Of a DNA stretch of 7,900 nt, positions 1 to 6,309 are shown piece by piece. The stretch lies in NCBI GenBank assembly GCA_025357975.1, contig JANYKY010000072.1:1-7900 (forward strand), read 5' to 3'. The translations under genes and the position numbers were made by a program. This DNA is from Gemmatimonadaceae bacterium (GTDB lineage Bacteria > Gemmatimonadota > Gemmatimonadetes > Gemmatimonadales > Gemmatimonadaceae). Each line of letters opens with the position of its first letter. The stretch's first letter is position 1. The notes under the pieces were generated by a model. It was not told the origin of the DNA and ran no database searches. It saw only the letters and a program-made list of their open reading frames with translations.

Positions 1-461
1 CGTTCAGCTCGACTCGGCAGCGCCCGCCGACGGGTAACGGCACTATTGTCGATCAGGATCCGCGTCAGGTTTGCCAGAGTCTCCTGAACAATCCATTCGC
101 TTACGATCTCTGCATCGAGCAGCAGTCAACAAACCCGACGGCGGCGACGCCAATCGGAAGCATTACGAACGGAACGCCGTTCGTGCGCATCCCTTCGCGC
201 GAAAACCTGACGTCGCAAATGAGCTTTCATCTCACGCCAAAGTGGTCGGGAAGCTGGGGGACGACTTACGATTTCCAGACTCAGCGGTTCGCCAGCCACA
301 CGGTGAGCCTCCAGCGCGAGCTGCACGACTGGAGATCGATTTTCGCGTTCACGCGCACACCGACCGGCAACTTCTCGTTCAACTTCTTCATTGCGCTGAA
401 TGCCCAGCCGGACATCAAGTTCAACTACGACAAGCAGACGTACCGGGACACGAGTCAGTAG
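1..461 (+). CDS. LptD-like outer-membrane LPS-assembly protein, C-terminal part (5' end outside window)
   Basis: The frame that begins at base 3 is open from the window edge to a TAG at 459-461 and gives the last ~152 residues of a larger protein. The final ~90 residues alternate polar and aromatic/hydrophobic residues as in amphipathic beta strands, for example LTSQMSFHLTPKWSGSWGT, then VSLQRELHDWRSIFAFTRT and GNFSFNFFIAL. The pattern of a 'LHDW' turn followed by two strands and a short charged tail resembles the end of the putative LptD-type barrel proteins of Gemmatimonadota and Bacteroidetes. In that family the protein is an outer-membrane barrel that inserts lipopolysaccharide into the outer leaflet. 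Two cysteines lie in the upstream segment (VCQSLL and YDLCIEQ), about 16 residues apart. An internal ATG at 183 exists but is not the gene start, because the frame stays open upstream. hutH follows after only 30 bp with no visible terminator. The barrel assignment is fairly secure; the exact family is recalled from memory. Confidence 0.66.
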   Translation, partial: FSSTRQRPPTGNGTIVDQDPRQVCQSLLNNPFAYDLCIEQQSTNPTAATPIGSITNGTPFVRIPSRENLTSQMSFHLTPKWSGSWGTTYDFQTQRFASHTVSLQRELHDWRSIFAFTRTPTGNFSFNFFIALNAQPDIKFNYDKQTYRDTSQ

Positions 462-491
462 GCGATTGATCCGGCACAACACGCGCACTCC

Positions 492-2015
492 ATGAGCATC
501 CGCGAAGTAGTTCTCGACGGATCGAGTCTCACCGTTGACATCGTCTACGACGTAGCGTGCAATGACGCGAGGGTTTCGCTTTCGCCCGAGGCGCGCGAGC
601 GAATGGGCCGGACGCAGGCGGTAATCGCGGATATCGTCAAGCGCGGCGATGTGGTGTACGGCGTTACGACGGGCTTTGGCAAGCTCTCTGAAATTGCGAT
701 TCCTCTCGACCGGCTGGCCGAGCTGCAGGTAAATCTCGTGCGCAGTCACGCGACCGGTGTGGGTCCGTACCTGCCGCAGCGCGAAGTTCGAGCGATGATG
801 CTGCTGCGTGCCAACGTGCTCGCGAAAGGTTTCTCTGGGTCACGGCCAGAACTGGTGGACATCCTCGCGGGAATGCTCAACGAGCGGCTGCATCCGCCAA
901 TCCACGAGCAGGGAAGTGTCGGCGCCAGCGGCGATCTCGCGCCGCTCGCGGCGCTAGGTCTTGCGCTTATCGGCGAAGGTGAACTCCAACAGGCCGACGG
1001 TACGTCTGCCAACGCCGCTGACGTGTTACGGGCGCACGGCCTTGCTCCTTTGACGCTGGGTCCGAAAGAGGGCATCACGCTCATTAACGGAACTCAGGCG
1101 CACACGGCGATCGCCACGCTTGCGATCCACGATGCGATGACACTCTGGCGCACTGCTCATGTAGCGGGAGCGATGTCACTCGAAGCGCTGCTCGGAACTC
1201 CGGTTGCATTTGACGCCAGAATCCAGGATGCGCGAGGACAATCGGGACAGTCGAAGTCGGCTGCGCTTTTGCGCGATCTGCTCGACGGAAGCGACCTGCG
1301 CGAATCTCACAGGCACGGAGATCCGCGAGTCCAGGACGCCTATTGTCTGCGATGCATGCCGCAGGTGCACGGCCCTGTTCTCGATGCACTCGAATGGATC
1401 GAGAACATCGTCGGCCGGGAAATAAATGCGGCGACGGACAATCCTCTTGTTTTCGAGAACGGTGAGACGCTCAGCGGTGGAAACTTTCACGGCCAGGCAG
1501 TTGGAATGGCGCTCGACCTGCTCGCGATAGTGATGACCAACCTGGCGACAATTTCTGAGCGCAGGATCGATCGCCTCGTTCATCCCGATTTCAATCAGGG
1601 TCTTCCCGCGTTTTTGTCGCCTGAAGCCGGCGTGAACTCGGGGTTCATGATGGCGCAGGTGACAGCGGCGGCGCTGGCGAGCGAGTGCAAGGTTCTATCG
1701 CACCCTGCGACCGTGGATACGATTCCCACCGATGGAAATCGCGAAGACGTCGTGCCGATGTCGATGGGCGCGGCGTGGAAGGCACGTCGCGTCATCGACA
1801 ATGTTCGAAATGTTCTCGCGATCGAGCTGATGTGCGCGGCGCAGGGACTGGACTGCCGATTGCCGCTGAAGCCCGGAGCCAGACTCGTCGCAGCGCATGC
1901 AGCGGTAAGAAAACGGGTGCTTCCACTCGAGCAGGATCGTGTGCTCAGCTACGATATCGAAACTCTTTCCAACGCGATTTTGTCGGGCGCGTTCACGGAT
2001 GAAATCGATGACTGA
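492..2015 (+). CDS. hutH: Histidine ammonia-lyase (histidase) HutH
   Basis: Cytoplasmic enzyme of histidine degradation that eliminates ammonia from L-histidine to give trans-urocanate. The 507-residue product has the usual length of the family (~500-510). The MIO electrophile is formed from Ala145-Ser146-Gly147 in the signature [12 protein letters not shown]. Other expected active-site positions are present: Tyr56 in [11 protein letters not shown], His86 in RSHATG, Asn199 in LINGTQ, Tyr284 and Arg287 in [14 protein letters not shown], and Glu418 in REDVVPM. They align with the Pseudomonas putida residues with an offset of 3-4. The ATG at 492 is chosen because it gives the normal N-terminus ([15 protein letters not shown]); no strong Shine-Dalgarno is visible before it. 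The gene lies 30 bp after the LptD-like gene, so its promoter must lie inside that gene or further upstream. Its end overlaps the start of hutU by 8 bp. No frameshift or missing key residue was found. Confidence 0.97.
   Translation: MSIREVVLDGSSLTVDIVYDVACNDARVSLSPEARERMGRTQAVIADIVKRGDVVYGVTTGFGKLSEIAIPLDRLAELQVNLVRSHATGVGPYLPQREVRAMMLLRANVLAKGFSGSRPELVDILAGMLNERLHPPIHEQGSVGASGDLAPLAALGLALIGEGELQQADGTSANAADVLRAHGLAPLTLGPKEGITLINGTQAHTAIATLAIHDAMTLWRTAHVAGAMSLEALLGTPVAFDARIQDARGQSGQSKSAALLRDLLDGSDLRESHRHGDPRVQDAYCLRCMPQVHGPVLDALEWIENIVGREINAATDNPLVFENGETLSGGNFHGQAVGMALDLLAIVMTNLATISERRIDRLVHPDFNQGLPAFLSPEAGVNSGFMMAQVTAAALASECKVLSHPATVDTIPTDGNREDVVPMSMGAAWKARRVIDNVRNVLAIELMCAAQGLDCRLPLKPGARLVAAHAAVRKRVLPLEQDRVLSYDIETLSNAILSGAFTDEIDD
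2008..2015 (+). other. hutH/hutU 8-bp gene overlap (ATGACTGA)
   Basis: The hutU start codon (2008-2010) lies upstream of the hutH stop codon (2013-2015) in another frame. No strong Shine-Dalgarno precedes it; only a weak GGAT at 1997-2000 is visible. Ribosomes finishing hutH probably reinitiate on hutU, which would fix the ratio of the two consecutive pathway enzymes. The overlap is seen directly; the coupling is inferred. Confidence 0.7.
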
Positions 2016-3708
2016 CGTTGCGACTGAAATTCCAGAGGACTCTCCGCCAGAAGCGCCTCATCGGGGTGCGCAACGTGCTCCGCGGGGTTCCACCATCAGC
2101 TGCAAGGGCTGGCAACAGGAAGCCGCCCTTCGAATGCTGATGAACAACCTGGACCCCGAGGTTGGGGAGCGGCCGGAAGACCTCGTCGTGTACGGTGGGA
2201 CGGGAAAGGCGGCGCGTAACTGGGAAGCGTTCGAAGCAATTGTGAACGCATTGAGACGGCTCGAGAACGACGAGACGCTCCTGGTCCAGAGTGGCAAACC
2301 CGTAGCTGTGTTTCGAACGAACAAATCAGCTCCGCGCATCCTCATTGCAAACAGCAATCTCGTCGGACGCTGGGCGACTTGGGATTATTTCCGCGAGTTG
2401 GAGAAGAAGGGCCTCATCATGTACGGCCAGATGACAGCCGGCTCGTGGATTTACATCGGCTCACAGGGAATCGTTCAGGGCACATACGAGACCTTCGGGT
2501 CCGTCGCCCGAAAGCATTTCGGCGAATCGCTCGCAGGCCGATTCGTCTTGACCTCAGGCCTCGGCGGAATGGGTGGTGCGCAACCACTCGCCGCGACGAT
2601 GCAGGGTGCTGCCATACTCGCGGTGGAGGTCGATGAAGCCCGCATCGACAAGCGAATTGAAACACGTTACTGCGATCGAAAGACGTCGAGCCTCGACGAG
2701 GCACTGAGCTGGATAGCCGAGGCAGTCAGGGATAAGAAGGCATTATCCGTCGGACTTGTCGGGAATGCCGCCGATGTGATTCCAGCGATGGTCACGCGCG
2801 GCATCACACCCGATGTTGTCACGGATCAGACCAGCGCGCACGACATGCTGAACGGCTACATCCCGGCCGGCATGCCACTGAGCGAAGCGCTTGCGTTGCG
2901 TGAGGCCGATCCCGTCCGGTATGTGCAACTCTCCACAGCGTCGGCTGTCGTACACGTGTCAGCGATGCTCGAGATGCAGAAGAAGGGCGCGGTGACGTTC
3001 GACTACGGAAATAACATTCGCACCGTCGCGCACGATGGCGGACTGGCCGATGCTTTCGACATCCCAGGTTTCGTGCCGGAGTATGTGCGTCCCCTTTTCT
3101 GTGAAGGGAAAGGTCCGTTCCGCTGGGTTGCCTTGTCCGGGGATCCGAAAGACATCGCCAGAACCGACGATTTGATTCTGGAATTATTTCCGCACGACGA
3201 GCACTTGAAGCGATGGATCAACCTTGCACGCGAGCGGATCGCATTTCAGGGCTTGCCGGCTCGAATCTGCTGGTTGGGCCAGGGTGAGCGTGCTCGGTTT
3301 GGCGTAGCGTTGAACGATCTCGTCGCATCGGGAGAGATCTCTGCACCGATCGTCATCGGGCGCGATCACCTCGACACGGGCAGTGTTGCATCGCCATTCC
3401 GGGAGACGGAAGGTATGCTCGACGGAAGCGATGCGATCGCGGATTGGGCGATCCTCAACGCGATGCTGAACGTTGCAAGCGGAGCGTCGTGGGTCTCGTT
3501 CCATCACGGCGGTGGAGTAGGCATTGGCAATTCACTCCACGCCGGCCAGGTAATTGTTGCGGACGGCACGCCGGAGATGCGTGAGCGTCTTCAGCGCGTC
3601 CTGACGAATGATCCTGGAATCGGAGTTGCACGCCATGCTGACGCGGGGTACGAATCTGCAATCAAAACGGCCTTCGATCATGAAATTCAGATTCCGATGC
3701 GGCGCTAA
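2008..3708 (+). CDS. hutU: Urocanate hydratase (urocanase) HutU
   Basis: Second enzyme of histidine breakdown: an NAD+-dependent hydratase that turns urocanate into 4-imidazolone-5-propionate in the cytoplasm. From the ATG at 2008 the product is 566 residues, against ~557 for the P. putida enzyme; the excess is a Pro/Glu-rich stretch of about ten residues before the conserved APRG. Family landmarks run in order: [12 protein letters not shown] (~24-35), [14 protein letters not shown] (59-72), [20 protein letters not shown] (141-160), the glycine-rich [14 protein letters not shown] (184-197), [13 protein letters not shown] (272-284), [17 protein letters not shown] (364-380), the active-site signature [10 protein letters not shown] with catalytic Cys421 (413-422), and [15 protein letters not shown] (501-515). 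An in-frame ATG at 1999 could add three residues (MKS); 2008 is preferred because it yields the MTDV N-terminus and overlaps the hutH stop as ATGACTGA, suggesting coupled translation. The TAA stop is followed almost at once by the palindromic repeat. Confidence 0.97.
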   Translation: MTDVATEIPEDSPPEAPHRGAQRAPRGSTISCKGWQQEAALRMLMNNLDPEVGERPEDLVVYGGTGKAARNWEAFEAIVNALRRLENDETLLVQSGKPVAVFRTNKSAPRILIANSNLVGRWATWDYFRELEKKGLIMYGQMTAGSWIYIGSQGIVQGTYETFGSVARKHFGESLAGRFVLTSGLGGMGGAQPLAATMQGAAILAVEVDEARIDKRIETRYCDRKTSSLDEALSWIAEAVRDKKALSVGLVGNAADVIPAMVTRGITPDVVTDQTSAHDMLNGYIPAGMPLSEALALREADPVRYVQLSTASAVVHVSAMLEMQKKGAVTFDYGNNIRTVAHDGGLADAFDIPGFVPEYVRPLFCEGKGPFRWVALSGDPKDIARTDDLILELFPHDEHLKRWINLARERIAFQGLPARICWLGQGERARFGVALNDLVASGEISAPIVIGRDHLDTGSVASPFRETEGMLDGSDAIADWAILNAMLNVASGASWVSFHHGGGVGIGNSLHAGQVIVADGTPEMRERLQRVLTNDPGIGVARHADAGYESAIKTAFDHEIQIPMRR

Positions 3709-3712
3709 CTTG

Positions 3713-3760
3713 GTCACGAAGCCACGAAGCCACGAAGCCACGAAGCCACGAAGCCACGAA
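3713..3760 (+). repeat. Six tandem 8-bp units (GCCACGAA) in the left arm of the palindrome
   Basis: Five perfect head-to-tail copies of GCCACGAA occupy 3721-3760, preceded by one degenerate copy GTCACGAA at 3713-3720. A related set follows at 3774-3798: GACACGGA, GTCACGGA and GCGCACGGA. The 8-bp period is not a multiple of three and there is no supported reading frame, so this is not a protein repeat. Perfect identity of the five copies suggests recent expansion or contraction by replication slippage. Confidence 0.93.
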
Positions 3761-3900
3761 GGGTTGCAACCGCGACACGGAGTCACGGAGCGCACGGAGA
3801 AAAGCAAAAATCTGGGAAACTGCCCTGTGGAAGCCAGATGCTCGTTCAATCCAGAAGCTATCTGTCCCGAGAGATGTTAACACAATTTGGTAGTTGTTCT

Positions 3901-3962
3901 CTCCGTGACCTCCGTGACTCCGTGACGCGGTTAGTGTCTTCGTGTCTTAGTGGCTTCGTGAC
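3901..3962 (+). repeat. Tandem 8-9 bp units in the right arm of the palindrome
   Basis: The right arm mirrors the left. Two copies of CTCCGTGAC (3901-3909 and 3910-3918) and one TCCGTGAC (3919-3926) are followed, after a CGCGG overlap, by four degenerate 8-bp units: TTAGTGTC (3931-3938), TTCGTGTC (3939-3946), TTAGTGGC (3947-3954) and TTCGTGAC (3955-3962). These are reverse complements, with changes, of the CACGGA and CACGAA units on the left. The right-hand units have diverged from each other while the left-hand ones are identical. Confidence 0.85.
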
Positions 3963-4012
3963 CAATAAACCACTTTCAGCCGGATTGATGAAAGAGAGCA
4001 GACAGTCCGCGC

Positions 4013-4990
4013 ATGCTCTCTAGCAAATTCAAACCCTGGCACGTTCCGATCTTCCTCGCGAAGTACGCGTATCTCTCGGTAGTGCGCAAACCAGTCCTTG
4101 TGCACTTCGAGGTAACCCTGCGCTGTAACGCGCGCTGCGGGTTTTGCGACTACTGGAAAACCGAGCCATCTGCGCGTGCCAATGAATTGAAGAGCTTCGT
4201 CGACGCGGCGAAGTTCTTCAACCCGATGATGATCACGTACACCGGAGGCGAGCCGACATTGCGGCGCGATCTCGAAGACATTGTTGCCGGTGTCGACAAA
4301 GCCGTCAGTACTCAGTACTCGACCTTGATCACGCACGGCGGCATGATGACTCCCGAGCGCGCGAAGTCGCTGTGGGATGCGGGCATTCACCAGTTCAATT
4401 TCTCGCTTGACTACACTGATGAGCGTCACGACAAGGCACGCGGTATTCCCGGGCTTTCGGCGAGGATTTTCGATGTCATTCCGCGGATGAAGTCGCTGGG
4501 CGTCGACAGTATTCGTTTCAATACGGTCATCAGGGATTCGAATCTCGACCAGTTAATGCCGATCGTGCGATACGCGAAGGAGCTCGGCTGTGGAGTCAAT
4601 TTCAGCTCGTACACCGATTCGAAGAATGGAAACACCGACGGGCTCATTCGAGATGCAAAAGTTCTGGAGCTCGAAGAAACGATGGCCGAGCTCAAGGAAT
4701 TCAAGCGACAGAACCGTGGTGTGATCACCAACTCCGATTATTACCTCGAGCAGATTCCGCTCTACGTTCGCGGACTCGTTACTGAGCCCTGTCGCTCGGG
4801 TATCCGAACGATCCATGTGGATCCGTCGGGCCACGTCAAGCGATGTCCTGATTTTCCATCGGATTTCCACTGGACGGAATTCCGGAAGTACGAGCCGATC
4901 GACTGCAACAAATGCTTTTATGCATGTCGCGGCGAAGCCCAGGCTCCGATCACGATCAATCGCATCCGGGACGTGATGGCGACGCAATGA
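4013..4990 (+). CDS. Radical SAM protein with SPASM/twitch-like C-terminal cysteine cluster, function unknown
   Basis: A 325-residue radical SAM enzyme. The cluster-binding motif CxxxCxxC is Cys38, Cys42 and Cys45 in VTLRCNARCGFCDYW, and the SAM-contacting GGEP is at 78-81 (TYTGGEPTLRRDL). A short basic/hydrophobic N-terminus precedes the core. The C-terminal region has Cys260, Gly273 and Cys278 spaced as C-x12-G-x4-C, then Cys298, Cys301 and Cys305 (CNKCFYACRGEAQAP). This resembles the SPASM/twitch domain that binds auxiliary Fe-S clusters, although the classical CX2CX5CX3C spacing is not met. The ATG at 4013 is the only reasonable start, since an in-frame TGA lies at 3989-3991 and no GTG or TTG intervenes. 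The Shine-Dalgarno is weak (purines at 3991-3998). The stop overlaps the hutI start by 4 bp (ATGA), which ties its translation to histidine catabolism genes. SPASM enzymes often modify peptides or proteins, but no substrate can be named from this sequence. Confidence 0.9.
   Translation: MLSSKFKPWHVPIFLAKYAYLSVVRKPVLVHFEVTLRCNARCGFCDYWKTEPSARANELKSFVDAAKFFNPMMITYTGGEPTLRRDLEDIVAGVDKAVSTQYSTLITHGGMMTPERAKSLWDAGIHQFNFSLDYTDERHDKARGIPGLSARIFDVIPRMKSLGVDSIRFNTVIRDSNLDQLMPIVRYAKELGCGVNFSSYTDSKNGNTDGLIRDAKVLELEETMAELKEFKRQNRGVITNSDYYLEQIPLYVRGLVTEPCRSGIRTIHVDPSGHVKRCPDFPSDFHWTEFRKYEPIDCNKCFYACRGEAQAPITINRIRDVMATQ
4987..4990 (+). other. ATGA start/stop overlap coupling the radical SAM gene to hutI
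   Basis: ATG (4987-4989) starts hutI and TGA (4988-4990) ends the radical SAM gene. This is the typical four-base arrangement for translational reinitiation. No good Shine-Dalgarno lies within ten bases upstream, so hutI expression probably depends on translation of the radical SAM gene. It also decides the hutI start over an in-frame ATG at 4912 inside the upstream gene. Confidence 0.8.
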
Positions 4991-6294
4991 CGATGCTCTT
5001 CGTCAACGCAACACAGGTCGTGACCTGCTCCGGGCCGGGACGTGCGCGTCGTGGCGCCGAGATGTCCGACGCCTCCGTGCTTACCGACGCAGCGGTTGCG
5101 GTTGAGGGCAAAAAAATCGTCAGGGTTGGGCCGGCGGAGATATTGTTGCGCGAATATGCGGAGGCGGAACAGGTCGACTGCGCCGGCTGCGTGTTGACGC
5201 CGGGACTCGTCGACTCGCACACGCATGCGATTTTTGGACGGCCGCGCTACGAAGAGCAGGAAATGCGAGCCGCTGGTGTCGGGTACATGGATATCGCGCG
5301 ACGAGGTGGTGGCATCCATTCGTCAGTGTCAGACCTCCGCACGCGCAGTGAGGATGATCTCTTCGCGCTTGCACTTCCGCGCGTCCTCCGGCTCGCGTCG
5401 TATGGCTCGACCACCATCGAGGTGAAATCGGGATACGGCCTTTCCGTCGAAGATGAGCTCAAGTCTCTCCGCGTAATCCAGCGGCTCGGAAGAGAACTCC
5501 CGGTGCGACTTGTTCCGACGTGGCTGGGCGCCCATGAAATTCCACGGGAATTTCGCGAGCGAGAAGGGCAGCGTGGTGACTACGTCCGATATCTGATAGA
5601 CGAAATGCTACCGCAGGTTGCCGCGGAGAAGCTCGCGAGCTTTGCCGATGTGTTCTGCGAGCCGGGCGTATTTTCGGTCGAGGAAAGCCGGGAAATTCTC
5701 TCGGCGTCGCGCGGAGCTGGCTTGTCATTGAAGCTGCACGCCGATGAGCTCGAGCCACACGGCGGGGCCGAGCTTGCCGCCGAGCTAGGCGCAACCTCAG
5801 CTGATCATCTCGCGGCGATATCAGACGCAGGAATCGCGGCCTTAGCGCAATCGAACACCGTCGCGACGTTGCTTCCTGGGACGATGGTCTTCCTTGGTAA
5901 GGAGAAGCATGCGCCGGCGCGCCGGCTGATCGACGCGGGCACCGCAGTGGCGCTGGCGACCGATTTCAATCCCGGGACATCTCCGACATTTAATTTTCCG
6001 CTCATCCTGACTTTCGGTGTCAGCCAGCTGCACATGAGCGTCGCGGAGACGTTAATCGCGGCGACGGTCAACGGCGCCGCGGCACTCGGCCTTGCGAACC
6101 GGACGGGGCAGCTCGCGGCCGGCTATTCGGCGGATCTGGCCCTCTGGGAGGCAGAAGACATTCGTGAGATACCGTATTGGTATGGAGATCGTCGTTGTAT
6201 GGGGACGTGGGCGAGAGGAAAAGCTTGTCACGCTCGGCGGCCCTCCGATAACTTGAACTACACGCACCGGCACAATTCGACGATGCGTGGCTAA
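4987..6294 (+). CDS. hutI: Imidazolonepropionase HutI
   Basis: Third enzyme of histidine degradation: a metal-dependent amidohydrolase that opens the ring of imidazolonepropionate to give N-formimino-L-glutamate. The product is 435 residues. The metal ligands of the family are all present: His78 and His80 in LVDSHTHAIF, His251 in KLHADEL, and Asp326 in ATDFNPGTSP. Substrate-side residues expected from the Bacillus subtilis structure also appear: Tyr150 in KSGYGL, His183 in LGAHEIP, Glu254, and His274 in SADHLAA. The N-terminal beta-sandwich part (LFVNATQVVTC, then a long loop to AVAVEGKKIVRVGP) and the C-terminal return to it (GYSADLALWEAEDIREIPYW) are typical. The protein is ~15-30 residues longer than common HutI; the surplus is a basic, polar tail after WARGK, of no recognised function. 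The start overlaps the radical SAM stop by 4 bp. Catalytic identity is secure. Confidence 0.96.
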   Translation: MTMLFVNATQVVTCSGPGRARRGAEMSDASVLTDAAVAVEGKKIVRVGPAEILLREYAEAEQVDCAGCVLTPGLVDSHTHAIFGRPRYEEQEMRAAGVGYMDIARRGGGIHSSVSDLRTRSEDDLFALALPRVLRLASYGSTTIEVKSGYGLSVEDELKSLRVIQRLGRELPVRLVPTWLGAHEIPREFREREGQRGDYVRYLIDEMLPQVAAEKLASFADVFCEPGVFSVEESREILSASRGAGLSLKLHADELEPHGGAELAAELGATSADHLAAISDAGIAALAQSNTVATLLPGTMVFLGKEKHAPARRLIDAGTAVALATDFNPGTSPTFNFPLILTFGVSQLHMSVAETLIAATVNGAAALGLANRTGQLAAGYSADLALWEAEDIREIPYWYGDRRCMGTWARGKACHARRPSDNLNYTHRHNSTMRG

Positions 6295-6309
6295 CGCCGA
6301 TCAGGTCAG

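Larger units (their letters stand above)
3710..3965. repeat. Imperfect palindromic (inverted-repeat) element filling the hutU-radical SAM gap
   Basis: The 304 bp between hutU and the radical SAM gene hold no convincing gene but a large imperfect palindrome. The outermost 15 bases match perfectly: TTGGTCACGAAGCCA at 3710-3724 is the reverse complement of TGGCTTCGTGACCAA at 3951-3965. The inner parts also pair: 3771-3790 is complementary to 3910-3929 in 19 of 20 positions, and AACCGCG at 3768-3774 pairs with CGCGGTT at 3926-3932. The left arm (3710-3800) is longer than the right (3897-3965) because it has more 8-bp units. The ~96-base centre (3801-3896) is more A+T rich and contains a small ATCTGG/CCAGAT inverted repeat (3810-3815 with 3834-3839). 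As RNA this would fold into a long hairpin. It looks like a dispersed, non-autonomous repeat that landed between operon genes; that origin is inferred. The remaining bases 3966-4012 hold only the leader of the radical SAM gene. Confidence 0.85.

Noticed and set aside
71..469. 132-codon plus-strand open frame at the left edge
   Set aside because: It overlaps the LptD-like frame, which shows beta-barrel periodicity and is open to the window edge. This alternative has no family resemblance.
126..749. 207-codon minus-strand open frame
   Set aside because: It lies across the LptD-like end, the 30-bp gap and the hutH start. The product is Arg-rich without a recognisable domain, as expected for a shadow frame in high-G+C DNA.
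1939..2007. Longer hutU N-terminus starting at ATG 1939
   Set aside because: It would add 23 residues lying wholly within the 3' end of hutH and not resembling urocanase; the start at 2008 gives a near-normal length.
3532..3883. Overlapping frames on both strands reading through the 8-bp array (repeating HEATKPRS or ASWLRGFV)
   Set aside because: The peptide repeats are only the translation of an 8-bp DNA array; three units make an 8-residue period in any frame. There is no sign of coding selection.
3801..3896. Riboswitch or small RNA gene in the palindrome centre
   Set aside because: A 6-bp inverted repeat and a GGGAAA stretch were examined, but no known riboswitch consensus or tRNA-like cloverleaf could be assembled.
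3710..3965. CRISPR array
   Set aside because: The repeats are 8-9 bp, directly adjacent without spacers, and arranged as a palindrome; a CRISPR array would have repeats of ~24-40 bp with unique spacers.
3710..3965. Simple rho-independent terminator after hutU
   Set aside because: The arms are far longer than usual, the loop is ~96 bases, and no run of T follows the right arm (it continues TAAACCAC). An effect on transcription remains possible but is not shown.
4912..4986. Longer hutI N-terminus starting at ATG 4912
   Set aside because: The extra 25 residues overlap the conserved cysteine-rich end of the radical SAM gene and precede the typical HutI beginning; the ATGA junction at 4987 is the better start.
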